Positions 1 to 5,959 of a DNA stretch of 5,959 bases are shown here, in pieces; position 1 is the stretch's first letter, and each line of letters starts with the position of its first letter. Source of the DNA: Balneolaceae bacterium (GTDB lineage: Bacteria > Bacteroidota > Rhodothermia > Balneolales > Balneolaceae); contig SKZL01000213.1 of the NCBI GenBank assembly GCA_007127395.1, positions 1 through 5,959 of the forward strand, read 5' to 3'. The notes below the pieces were generated by a model that did not search any database, was not told the DNA's origin, and saw only the letters and a list, made by a program, of their open reading frames with translations. Made by a program: the position numbers and the translations under genes.

Positions 1-345
1 CAAAAATCAGGGCGATATCTGCGTGCAACCCTGAACGAGATCAGTAGTCTCGTTTTAAAAGAAGATGATACTGCTCCATGGATAGGCAGGGCAAGGATCG
101 ACCGTAACCTTGCAGGAAACTCCATTGTCATTATACCGGCCAGAGATCAGCTAACCGGTATTGATTACCGGCGATCGACCATTACCGTTAATGGAGAAAG
201 AGGAGTCGTGGAATATGATCCGGAAAAGAATCTACTGATCTATTACAATCCAGACTTTACACCTCTATCTCAAAACAGGGTTCAGATCGATGTATACGAT
301 GGTGTCGGAAACCGAACAACAAGAGAAGTAACCCTTAGTTACTGA
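1..345 (+). CDS. C-terminal part of an Ig-like-domain protein, possibly an M23-family peptidase (5' end outside window)
   Basis: An open frame enters at base 1 and ends at TGA 343-345, giving the last 114 residues of a protein whose start lies outside the window. The visible part reads as beta-strand-rich: a PWIGRARI stretch (26-33), IVIIPARDQLTGIDY (42-56), a TVNGERGVVEYDPEKN segment (62-77) and a final strand region with DVYDGVGNRTTREV (97-110). The order Trp, D-x-x-(S/T)-G-I, a short NGE/GKW-like turn, EYD-x-K-x-x-L and D-x-x-GN resembles, from memory, the Ig-like tail that follows the peptidase domain in many Bacteroidota M23 metallopeptidases. No catalytic residue is visible, so the peptidase assignment is inferred from the tail only. 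It could instead be another exported protein with Ig-like repeats. It is convergent with ridA, with 154 bp between the stops. Reality of the coding region is nearly certain; the function is not. Confidence 0.6.
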   Translation, partial: QKSGRYLRATLNEISSLVLKEDDTAPWIGRARIDRNLAGNSIVIIPARDQLTGIDYRRSTITVNGERGVVEYDPEKNLLIYYNPDFTPLSQNRVQIDVYDGVGNRTTREVTLSY

Positions 346-499
346 TCCAAAGGATTTAAGCGACTTTCAGAAAGCCTGCATTTATCATATTTCATACAGT
401 CTGATCCGACTCATATCAACCCTGCTCAATATTTCGGATAAAAAGCACTGTTCAAGCTTACCTGCGCTCAAATACTCTTATCCTCTAAATAGGATTAAT

Positions 500-880
500 T
501 CAGATAAAAGCAACACAACTGATTTCAATCGCCACATTCTTGGGCAGAGTTTTGACAGCAACAGTTTCTCGTGCAGGAGGATTCGATACAAAATAGCTGC
601 CATAAACTTCGTTCACCGAAGGAAAATCGTCCATATCCGCTAAAAAGATTGTGCATTTAAGTACCCTGTCCATACTGCTTCCTGCTTCAGTAAGCACAGC
701 AGATAAATTTTTCATCACCTGATCCGTCTGCTCCCTGATATTTCCACTGTTTAACTCCATACTTTTCGGAATAAGCGGTATCTGCCCCGAACAATAAACC
801 AGTCCATTATGAATCACAGCCTGACTATAAGGACCAATCGCATCCGGTGCCAGATCTGTTTTAACAATTTTTTTGCTCAT
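500..880 (-). CDS. ridA: RidA family enamine/imine deaminase (YjgF/YER057c/UK114)
   Basis: A 126-residue cytoplasmic protein, the usual family length (about 128 in E. coli). RidA hydrolyses 2-aminoacrylate, 2-aminocrotonate and their imines, released by PLP enzymes such as threonine/serine dehydratases, to 2-keto acids and ammonia, protecting other PLP enzymes from damage. Family hallmarks visible are IGPYSQ (15-20), SGQIP (31-35) and the C-terminal signature PARETVAV...LPKNVAIEI (102-120). This signature contains the substrate-carboxylate arginine (R104, equivalent to E. coli R105) and the conserved glutamate (E119). An in-frame ATG at 928 would add 16 residues. I chose 880 because family members begin a few residues before the TDLAP-type segment and because six A residues precede it on the coding strand; there is no Shine-Dalgarno. 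It is divergent from the TPR-lipoprotein/PLP-enzyme/thiolase series and convergent with the gene to its left. Nothing is truncated or missing. Confidence 0.95.
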   Translation of the reverse strand: MSKKIVKTDLAPDAIGPYSQAVIHNGLVYCSGQIPLIPKSMELNSGNIREQTDQVMKNLSAVLTEAGSSMDRVLKCTIFLADMDDFPSVNEVYGSYFVSNPPARETVAVKTLPKNVAIEISCVAFI

Positions 881-886
881 TTTTTT

Positions 887-907
887 AAACTTTACATGAA
901 ACTTTAC
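887..907. repeat. Two direct copies of a 9-bp repeat just upstream of ridA
   Basis: AAACTTTAC occurs at 887-895 and again at 899-907 on the + strand, separated by ATG, a 12-bp period. On the ridA strand this reads GTAAAGTTT twice, ending 6 bp before the chosen ridA start codon. If transcription starts upstream, the repeat lies in the ridA leader; otherwise it could overlap the promoter. A 12-bp period is not a full number of helical turns, which makes a classic side-by-side operator less likely. Chance similarity in AT-rich DNA is possible. Confidence 0.4.
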
Positions 908-977
908 GAGTGATACAGCAATATACAATCAATGAAACAAATTAGATTCATTAAATTGAGACAGAAACCTCTTACAT

Positions 978-1008
978 ATTGCGGAATCCTACATATATGG
1001 TTACTTTG
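978..1008 (+). promoter_or_regulatory. Candidate Bacteroidota-type promoter for the TPR-lipoprotein series
   Basis: TTACTTTG at 1001-1008 differs in one base from the Bacteroidota -7 consensus TAnnTTTG. ATTG at 978-981 lies 19 bp upstream, close to the reported -33 TTG/TTTG spacing. Transcription would begin near 1012-1015, giving a leader of roughly 35 nt before the ATG at 1049. It sits in the divergent gap, properly oriented for the four + strand genes. One mismatch and the AT-rich context make this a candidate only. Confidence 0.35.
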
Positions 1009-1028
1009 TAATGATAAATACAACCAAA

Positions 1029-1052
1029 ATGAACGATATTATTACAACATGA
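1029..1052 (+). other. Seven-codon mini-ORF overlapping the start of TPR lipoprotein 1
   Basis: ATG at 1029 opens a seven-codon frame (MNDIITT) whose TGA at 1050-1052 overlaps the ATG at 1049-1051 as ATGA. The arrangement is that of a leader peptide that could couple translation to the downstream start. It lies after the candidate transcription start near 1012-1015. It has no amino-acid-run signature of an attenuator and no Shine-Dalgarno, so it may be accidental. Confidence 0.25.
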
Positions 1053-2368
1053 AAAAATTTAGAATATTATTACCCATTTTTTTGTTGGCGGGAATCTTTT
1101 GGGCTTGTGAAACTACCGATCCTTTTGTTAATGATGTAACACTCGCAGTTTTCACAGGTGATTTTGAATCTGCTCTTCAAATTACAGAGGACGCTATAAC
1201 AGAAGACCCCAATAATTACATAGCACATTATTATAAAGGTGTCGTGCTCACAGCATGGGCTGACACTTATGATATCCCAACAGAGCGAAGATCTTACTAT
1301 GAAAGAGCAAGAATTTCGTTTGAAACGGCTGAAGAGCTGATGATTGGCCTGGAAGAAGAACCCGAAGAGCTTCAAGATCTTTACGACACTGTGATCGCTT
1401 ATTGGGCTGACGAATACAATGCAGGTGTAAACATTCAGACAGATGACAGTCTGTTTAGTGCGACACCGGATCCTTTCCAAACTTCTCTTGATCACTTTTA
1501 TAATGCTGTCACCATCAATCCTGACAGTGCGATGACCTATCAGGTAATGGCATCTACCTACTTTCAGATGGACAATATTGACAATGCCATCGCTTCATAT
1601 GAGAAGGCAATGTCCATGCTAGAAAGGCCCGGAATCGATGACTATGAGTTTATTATCAGCCTCTATCTTGTTGACAACAGGTACGAACCGGCACTCAATC
1701 TTTCACAAGAGGCCATGGAAGAGTATCCGGGGGAGACAAGCTTTGTTCAGTTCCTTGCAGATGCCTACATTCAATCCGGTCAAAGAGATGAAGCAATTGA
1801 ATTGATTGAGGGTTTAATTGAACAAGATCCTGATAATCCACAATACCGAAGAGTACTGGGCACACAGATATATCAAAGTGTTGATCGGGCAACCTCAGAG
1901 GTAACAGAACTCTATCGGGAGATATTTGACCTTAACATTGAGGCCAGAAACCTTTCAGGATCAGAGCGTGAGGCAATTGAGACCAGAATTGCAGAAATGC
2001 AGGCACAAATTGAGGAGATGGAAGCCGAAATCGATGAGTACACTCAGGTAGCTCTGCGTGAACTACATAGAGTTGTAGAGCTTGAACCGGAAAGTGAATC
2101 AGCTAACTTTATTCTGGCTATCATCTACCAAAACCGTGCTGCAAATCTTTTCGAAAGAAGAAACAATGTTGTTGACAGCAGTGATTTGGTAGCTGAGTAT
2201 GACGATCGCGCACGTGAAAATCTGGAACAAGCCCGAATCTATTACGAGCGTGCAGCTGAAATCAACCCGGATAATCCGGAAAACTGGCACTCCCTATTCC
2301 AGGTTTATACAGGCCTGGGTATGGAAGAAGAGGCACTTGATGCTATGGAAAAAGCCGGGCTCGATTAA
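1049..2368 (+). CDS. TPR-repeat lipoprotein 1, with coiled-coil insert
   Basis: A 439-residue acidic protein. It begins with a lipoprotein-type signal peptide: MKKFR, a hydrophobic core (6-18) and C20 as the probable lipidated residue. The lipobox FWAC is unusual, with Phe and Trp at -3 and -2, though A at -1 is normal. TPR-like helix pairs occur near 29-60, 145-191, 197-228, 230-262, 333-365 and 392-436, with typical NPDS, DPDNP and NPDNP turns. Residues 310, 314, 317, 321, 324, 328 and 331 (I, I, M, I, M, I, Y) form a perfect a/d heptad, predicting a coiled coil within about 303-331. An in-frame ATG at 932 would add 39 residues before the signal peptide; I reject it because MKKFR is the natural lipoprotein start. 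It is probably anchored in an envelope membrane facing the periplasm and acts as a protein-interaction scaffold; no enzymatic motif is seen. Its neighbour at 2392 is a diverged paralog 23 bp downstream. The specific function is unknown. Confidence 0.9.
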   Translation: MKKFRILLPIFLLAGIFWACETTDPFVNDVTLAVFTGDFESALQITEDAITEDPNNYIAHYYKGVVLTAWADTYDIPTERRSYYERARISFETAEELMIGLEEEPEELQDLYDTVIAYWADEYNAGVNIQTDDSLFSATPDPFQTSLDHFYNAVTINPDSAMTYQVMASTYFQMDNIDNAIASYEKAMSMLERPGIDDYEFIISLYLVDNRYEPALNLSQEAMEEYPGETSFVQFLADAYIQSGQRDEAIELIEGLIEQDPDNPQYRRVLGTQIYQSVDRATSEVTELYREIFDLNIEARNLSGSEREAIETRIAEMQAQIEEMEAEIDEYTQVALRELHRVVELEPESESANFILAIIYQNRAANLFERRNNVVDSSDLVAEYDDRARENLEQARIYYERAAEINPDNPENWHSLFQVYTGLGMEEEALDAMEKAGLD

Positions 2369-2391
2369 TTCAACCATTTAAATATCAGAGT

Positions 2392-3582
2392 ATGAAGTTT
2401 TATTCAACCCGAATGGTAAGCCTGGTGCTTACCTTCGGGATTTTTTTTGCCGTTTCCTGCACCTATTTTGAAAAATCTCAAAATGAGGAGCAGCTATCGT
2501 ATCAGGAACAGATTGATCAGCGGATCGAGCAGATTGATGATCAGCTGCTTTCAGATCCTGATAATCATGAACTTATTGTGGAAAAAGGAGAATTGCTTAT
2601 CGGCCTCGCAGACCTAATGGCCAACCCCAACGATCGTATGCCTGTCTACAGAAACCTATATAATCTTTCAACGGAATCAGATATCGTTCAAAGTATGGTT
2701 GTAAAGGCATGGTCTGAAGAACAAAATAGCGGTGTCCGATTACTTCAAACCGAACGCAATGATGTTTCGATTGATCATTATGATGAGATACTTGGCCATT
2801 TTTACAATGCCATTACCTTGCAACCTGATAGCATGGTTACATACAGTTTACTGGCTACAACATACTATGAAAAAGGATCCATTCATCATGCGATTGAGAC
2901 AATGGAAACGGCGCTCGAAATATCCGGAAATGGAGACATGGCCTTCAAAGAAAAACTGGGATATTTATATCTGGAAGCCGGACGAACAGATGAATCCGTT
3001 GGCATGTATGAAGATCTGGTTACAGAATACCCGGACGATAACCATCTGTTGCATGGTTTGATAAATACATATATGATCAGTAATCGCCACGATGATGCTG
3101 TAATCATCCTTAAACAATTGACTGAGGAGTATCCGACAAGATACAATTATCAGGAAGCACTGGCCACACAGCTATACTTTCAATTTAAAGAGAAATCAGG
3201 GATGTTTTCTCCAATGGATGAAGAGTCTGACATAACTGCCGCAACTCTTATCGATTTAGCTTCAGAAATTGATACCATTTTCGACACTCTAATGAATAAC
3301 ACACCTGTGAATGAAGAGAATGTGTATAGAATGGCTGCTTTCTATAAAAACTCAGCAGCAACTCTTACCAGGCTGTCAGAACTCTCTGATACACCGGAAA
3401 TGGATCAGGAAAAATTCATTGAGATCTCAAACGACTTTACAGAAAAGTCACTCTCTTTATGGGAGAGACTTGCAGAGATGAATCCGGATAATCTTGAGTA
3501 TATGACTGTACTCCGTCAAATATATATTGAGAACGGAATGGATGAAGAAGCAGAATTAATTGAACGCTCGTACAATTATTAA
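2392..3582 (+). CDS. TPR-repeat lipoprotein 2, paralog of the upstream gene
   Basis: A 396-residue protein with a lipoprotein signal peptide: MKFYSTR, a hydrophobic core (8-20) and lipobox AVSC with C23. An internal Met at residue 8 is a possible later start, but the positive residues K2 and R7 favour the first. TPR-like helix pairs are seen near 37-70, 132-177, 184-215, 217-248 and 350-390, with LQPDS, EYPDD and MNPDN turns. It aligns with TPR lipoprotein 1 without gaps over the middle: HFYNA 136-140 against 149-153, PDS 145-147 against 158-160, EYP 212-214 against 225-227. It aligns again near the end (AAFYKNSAATL 315-325 against AIIYQNRAANL 357-367), but it lacks about 29 residues corresponding to the coiled coil there. 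It is likely membrane-anchored in the envelope; its partner is unknown. Its stop lies only 3 bp before the next start, suggesting translational coupling with the PLP enzyme gene. Confidence 0.9.
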   Translation: MKFYSTRMVSLVLTFGIFFAVSCTYFEKSQNEEQLSYQEQIDQRIEQIDDQLLSDPDNHELIVEKGELLIGLADLMANPNDRMPVYRNLYNLSTESDIVQSMVVKAWSEEQNSGVRLLQTERNDVSIDHYDEILGHFYNAITLQPDSMVTYSLLATTYYEKGSIHHAIETMETALEISGNGDMAFKEKLGYLYLEAGRTDESVGMYEDLVTEYPDDNHLLHGLINTYMISNRHDDAVIILKQLTEEYPTRYNYQEALATQLYFQFKEKSGMFSPMDEESDITAATLIDLASEIDTIFDTLMNNTPVNEENVYRMAAFYKNSAATLTRLSELSDTPEMDQEKFIEISNDFTEKSLSLWERLAEMNPDNLEYMTVLRQIYIENGMDEEAELIERSYNY

Positions 3583-3585
3583 AAA

Positions 3586-4728
3586 ATGAAATTTAATACC
3601 AAAACGATTCACGCCGGACAAAAACCTGAAGAGACCTCCGGGGCTGTAATGCCTCCGGTTTTTTTTACGTCTACGTATGCCCAAAAAGCTCCTAATGACC
3701 ACCAGGGATATGATTATGCGAGAGTCGGGAACCCTACCCGAACAGCTCTTGAGAAATTAATTGCCGGCCTTGAAGAAGCTGATGAATGTGCCTGTTTCTC
3801 AAGTGGAGTAGGTGCGATTGATGCCATACTCAAGACGTTTAAGCCTGGAGATCATATCATATCAACCAATGATCTTTATGGTGGTACATATCGCCTCTTT
3901 ACTCAGGTATATGAAAATTATGGGATTAAATTCTCATTTGTTGATATGACAGATATCGGCAAAGTCAAAGATGCGATTACAAATCAAACCCGAATGATCT
4001 GGATCGAGACACCAACCAACCCCCTCCTTAGGATCATCGACATCAAAGGAGTAAGTGATCTCTGTAAGGGTAAGAATATTTTGAGTGCCGTAGATAATAC
4101 ATTTGCCTCTCCATATCTTCAGCAGCCACTGCTATTGGGAGCCGATGTAGTGATGCACTCAACTACCAAATACCTCGGCGGACATTCAGATGTTATCGGA
4201 GGAGCTGTTGCATCTTCTAATAGCAGTTTCATGGAGAAAATTCGATTTCAGGTTAAAACAACCGGTGCCGTACCGGGTCCCATGGATTGTTATCTGACTC
4301 TCAGGGGTATAAAAACACTTGCTGTAAGAGTGCAGAGATCCACAGAAAATGCAAAGAAAATTGCTGAATACCTGGATAATCACCCAAAAGTTGGAGCAGT
4401 TTATTACCCGGGACTTGAAAATCATCCGCAACATCAACTGGCAAGTGAGCAGATGAGTGATTACGGTGCCATGATCTCTTTTTCAATGAAGGAGAATACC
4501 ATTGAGAAAGCAGTGTCTGTAATGAGCAAAACGGAAATTTTTACGCTTGCAGAAAGCCTTGGTGGCGTGGAGTCACTCATCAGTCACCCCGCATCTATGA
4601 CACACGGATCTATCCCAAAAGAGAAACGCGAAGAAGCAGGGTTGAAAGATTCTCTCATCAGATTATCTGTTGGAATAGAAGACATTGAAGATCTGATAAA
4701 CGATCTGGAACAAGCCATCAGCAGTTAA
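3586..4728 (+). CDS. metB: Cystathionine gamma-synthase / gamma-lyase family PLP enzyme
   Basis: A 380-residue cytoplasmic enzyme of the Cys/Met-metabolism PLP family (fold type I), full length. The synthase joins an activated homoserine ester with cysteine to make cystathionine for methionine synthesis; lyases of the family cleave cystathionine to cysteine, 2-oxobutyrate and ammonia. Visible landmarks are Y44/R46 in YARVGNPTR (phosphate contacts from the partner subunit), FSSGVGAI (71-78), DLYGGTYR (96-103), ETPTNPLLR (141-149), D170 in AVDNTF (pyridine nitrogen) and the Schiff-base lysine K195 in HSTTKYLGGHSD. SLGGVESLISHP (324-335) and R359 in RLSVGIED bind substrate. Asp at 43 and GVESLISH resemble E. 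coli MetB, whereas GAVPGPMDCYL (227-237) and YPGLENHPQHQL (274-285) resemble lyases and Bacillus MccB. Synthase, lyase or dual activity therefore cannot be separated from sequence alone; the symbol is tentative. It starts 3 bp after the TPR lipoprotein stop in an A-rich context. Confidence 0.9.
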   Translation: MKFNTKTIHAGQKPEETSGAVMPPVFFTSTYAQKAPNDHQGYDYARVGNPTRTALEKLIAGLEEADECACFSSGVGAIDAILKTFKPGDHIISTNDLYGGTYRLFTQVYENYGIKFSFVDMTDIGKVKDAITNQTRMIWIETPTNPLLRIIDIKGVSDLCKGKNILSAVDNTFASPYLQQPLLLGADVVMHSTTKYLGGHSDVIGGAVASSNSSFMEKIRFQVKTTGAVPGPMDCYLTLRGIKTLAVRVQRSTENAKKIAEYLDNHPKVGAVYYPGLENHPQHQLASEQMSDYGAMISFSMKENTIEKAVSVMSKTEIFTLAESLGGVESLISHPASMTHGSIPKEKREEAGLKDSLIRLSVGIEDIEDLINDLEQAISS

Positions 4729-4746
4729 TAAAACACAAAAGTCATT

Positions 4747-5925
4747 ATGAAAAACATTGTCATAGTATCTGCTAAACGAACCCCAATTGGCTCTTTTGGA
4801 GGCAGTTTATCCTCATTTACAGCACCCGAGCTGGGGTCTGCCGCAATCTATCAAGTTATCAAAGATGCCGGCATTAAAATGGATCAGATAGATGAAGTAG
4901 TTTTGGGGAATGTACTTACAGCCGGAATTGGTCAGGCACCGGCAAGACAGGCATTGAAAAAAGCCGGATTATCAGACATAACACCGGCCACAACCGTAAA
5001 TAAAGTATGTGCATCCGGAATGAAAGCGATTATGATCGCTACAGATCAGATAGCCCTTGGCCAAAATGAGATCATGGTAGCCGGTGGCATGGAAAGCATG
5101 AGTAATGTCCCCTACTATCTCACAAAACAGCGATTTGGATCAAAATTAGGACATACTGACGCTCTTGATGGCATCATACAAGATGGTTTGTGGGACGTCT
5201 ACAATGACTATCATATGGGAAATGCCGGTGAATTATGTGCCAAAGAGTGTAATATCAGCAGGGAGATGCAGGATAATTATGCAATTGAATCCTACAAAAG
5301 AGCCATTGAAGCTCATAAAAAAGGATACTTTAAAAATGAAATTATACCTGTAAAGGTCAGAAACCGAAAAGGTGACGCGACCATGGTTGAAATGGATGAA
5401 GAGCTCGAGAAGGTAAACTTCGATAAAATACCACAACTACGCCCTGTTTTTGATAAGGATGGCACCATTACGGCAGCAAATGCCAGTAGTATCAATGATG
5501 GTGCAGCAGCTGTACTACTAATGAGTGAAGAGAAAGCAGATGAGTTGAATTTAAAGCCATTAGCCAGGATCTTAAGCCATGCAAGTGCTGCAAAATCTCC
5601 GGAGTGGTTTACTACAGCACCGGCCGATGCTATTCCGATATCTCTGAAAAGAGCAGGACTGGAAATTGATCAAATTGACCTTTTTGAAATCAATGAGGCC
5701 TTTTCCGTTGTTTCACTGATTAATAATCAGCTATTGAATCTGGATTCATCCAAAGTTAATATTCATGGTGGAGCCGTCAGTATTGGCCATCCAATTGGTT
5801 GCTCCGGAGCACGAATCATTGTAACACTGCTACATGCAATGGCAAGAACCAAGTCAAAATATGGTTGTGCCGGAATTTGTAATGGTGGAGGCGGTGCTTC
5901 CGCAATGGTTTTTGAAGCACTTTGA
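4747..5925 (+). CDS. Acetyl-CoA C-acetyltransferase (biosynthetic-type thiolase)
   Basis: A 392-residue cytoplasmic thiolase, the same length as the well-studied Zoogloea enzyme. It condenses two acetyl-CoA to acetoacetyl-CoA and free CoA, or runs in reverse during ketone-body, fatty-acid or amino-acid breakdown. All catalytic elements are present: acyl-accepting C88 in NKVCASGMKA, N316 in NEAF (316-319), H348 in GGAVSIGHPIGCSGAR (341-356) and C378 in the CNGGGG motif (378-383). MVAGGMESMSNVPYY (110-124) and NASSINDGAAAVLLMS (245-260) are further family landmarks. The MGNAGELCAKE segment (157-167) is typical of short-chain acetoacetyl-CoA thiolases (AtoB, PhaA, ThlA type). No PHA or beta-oxidation partner gene is visible in the window, so synthesis versus degradation cannot be told. 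It starts 18 bp after the PLP enzyme stop and is probably cotranscribed. Confidence 0.95.
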   Translation: MKNIVIVSAKRTPIGSFGGSLSSFTAPELGSAAIYQVIKDAGIKMDQIDEVVLGNVLTAGIGQAPARQALKKAGLSDITPATTVNKVCASGMKAIMIATDQIALGQNEIMVAGGMESMSNVPYYLTKQRFGSKLGHTDALDGIIQDGLWDVYNDYHMGNAGELCAKECNISREMQDNYAIESYKRAIEAHKKGYFKNEIIPVKVRNRKGDATMVEMDEELEKVNFDKIPQLRPVFDKDGTITAANASSINDGAAAVLLMSEEKADELNLKPLARILSHASAAKSPEWFTTAPADAIPISLKRAGLEIDQIDLFEINEAFSVVSLINNQLLNLDSSKVNIHGGAVSIGHPIGCSGARIIVTLLHAMARTKSKYGCAGICNGGGGASAMVFEAL

Positions 5926-5951
5926 GATTTATTTAAAAACTCTAATAAATC
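5926..5951 (+). terminator. AT-rich hairpin directly after the thiolase stop
   Basis: GATTTATT (5926-5933) and AATAAATC (5944-5951) form a perfect 8-bp inverted repeat with a 10-nt loop, beginning at the first base after the TGA. The position suits transcript-end formation. However, the stem has only two G-C pairs (one each end is G-C, the rest A-T) in effect at its base, and no U-run follows in the visible 8 bases. It may be a weak terminator, an RNA-stability element or chance; the window ends at 5959. Confidence 0.3.
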
Positions 5952-5959
5952 GTGAAATA

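Noticed and set aside
441..459. Possible ridA terminator: AAGC/GCTT stem followed by T residues on the minus strand
   Set aside because: The stem has only 4 bp with a 9-nt loop, and a short T-run in AT-rich DNA is expected by chance.
480..495. Short hairpin ATCCT/AGGAT with a 6-nt loop between the convergent genes
   Set aside because: A 5-bp stem without a U-run on either strand is too weak to call a terminator.
881..928. A 16-residue N-terminal extension of RidA from the upstream ATG
   Set aside because: RidA proteins normally begin a few residues before the TDLAP-type segment, and the extension lies over the direct repeat. The shorter start gives the usual family length.
932..1048. A 39-residue in-frame N-terminal extension of TPR lipoprotein 1 from ATG 932
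   Set aside because: It would bury a clear lipoprotein signal peptide (MKKFR plus hydrophobic core and Cys) behind a Lys/Arg-containing stretch, and it would swallow the candidate promoter and leader.
1070..1495. Long minus-strand open frame opposite TPR lipoprotein 1
   Set aside because: It lies wholly inside a well-supported gene on the other strand and its translation has no recognisable domain or sensible composition; a shadow frame.
2732..3061. A 109-codon + strand frame inside TPR lipoprotein 2
   Set aside because: It is a shifted frame of the real gene, rich in Met and Trp, with no homology-like pattern and no independent start signal.

Overview
The window holds six protein-coding regions, one of them cut by the left edge, and no RNA gene, mobile element or CRISPR array that I can see. 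Base composition is moderately AT-rich throughout. Gene starts lack a clear GGAGG Shine-Dalgarno and are preceded by A-rich or AT-rich sequence. Two proteins are TPR lipoproteins rich in acidic residues, and a TTG/TTACTTTG promoter-like pair precedes the long gene series. Together these suggest a chromosomal segment of the Bacteroidota/Balneolota/Rhodothermota group, perhaps a marine Balneolaceae-like organism. That assignment is inference, because no rRNA or marker gene is present.

Layout. Positions 1-345 (+) are the last 114 residues of a protein with an Ig-like C-terminal region, resembling the tails of Bacteroidota M23-type peptidases. A 154-bp gap separates it from a convergent ridA gene (880-500, -), encoding an enamine/imine deaminase. 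A 168-bp divergent intergenic region follows, with a candidate promoter and a 7-codon mini-ORF. Four + strand genes then run with short gaps (23, 3 and 18 bp): TPR lipoprotein 1 (1049-2368), TPR lipoprotein 2 (2392-3582), a cystathionine gamma-synthase/lyase-type PLP enzyme (3586-4728) and an acetyl-CoA C-acetyltransferase (4747-5925). An AT-rich hairpin follows the thiolase stop at the right edge.

How they fit together. The four + genes look like one transcription unit. The TPR lipoproteins are diverged tandem paralogs. They align without gaps over much of their length, but the first carries about 29 extra residues in the region of a regular heptad coiled coil. The PLP enzyme belongs to sulfur amino-acid metabolism. 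The thiolase makes or cleaves acetoacetyl-CoA. RidA clears reactive enamine/imine intermediates of PLP enzymes, a plausible functional link to the PLP enzyme 2.7 kb away.

The metabolic genes are ordinary housekeeping types with all key residues intact. The least explained part is the TPR lipoprotein pair and its tight coupling to the PLP enzyme gene. I see no convincing new defence, mobile or RNA-based system here.
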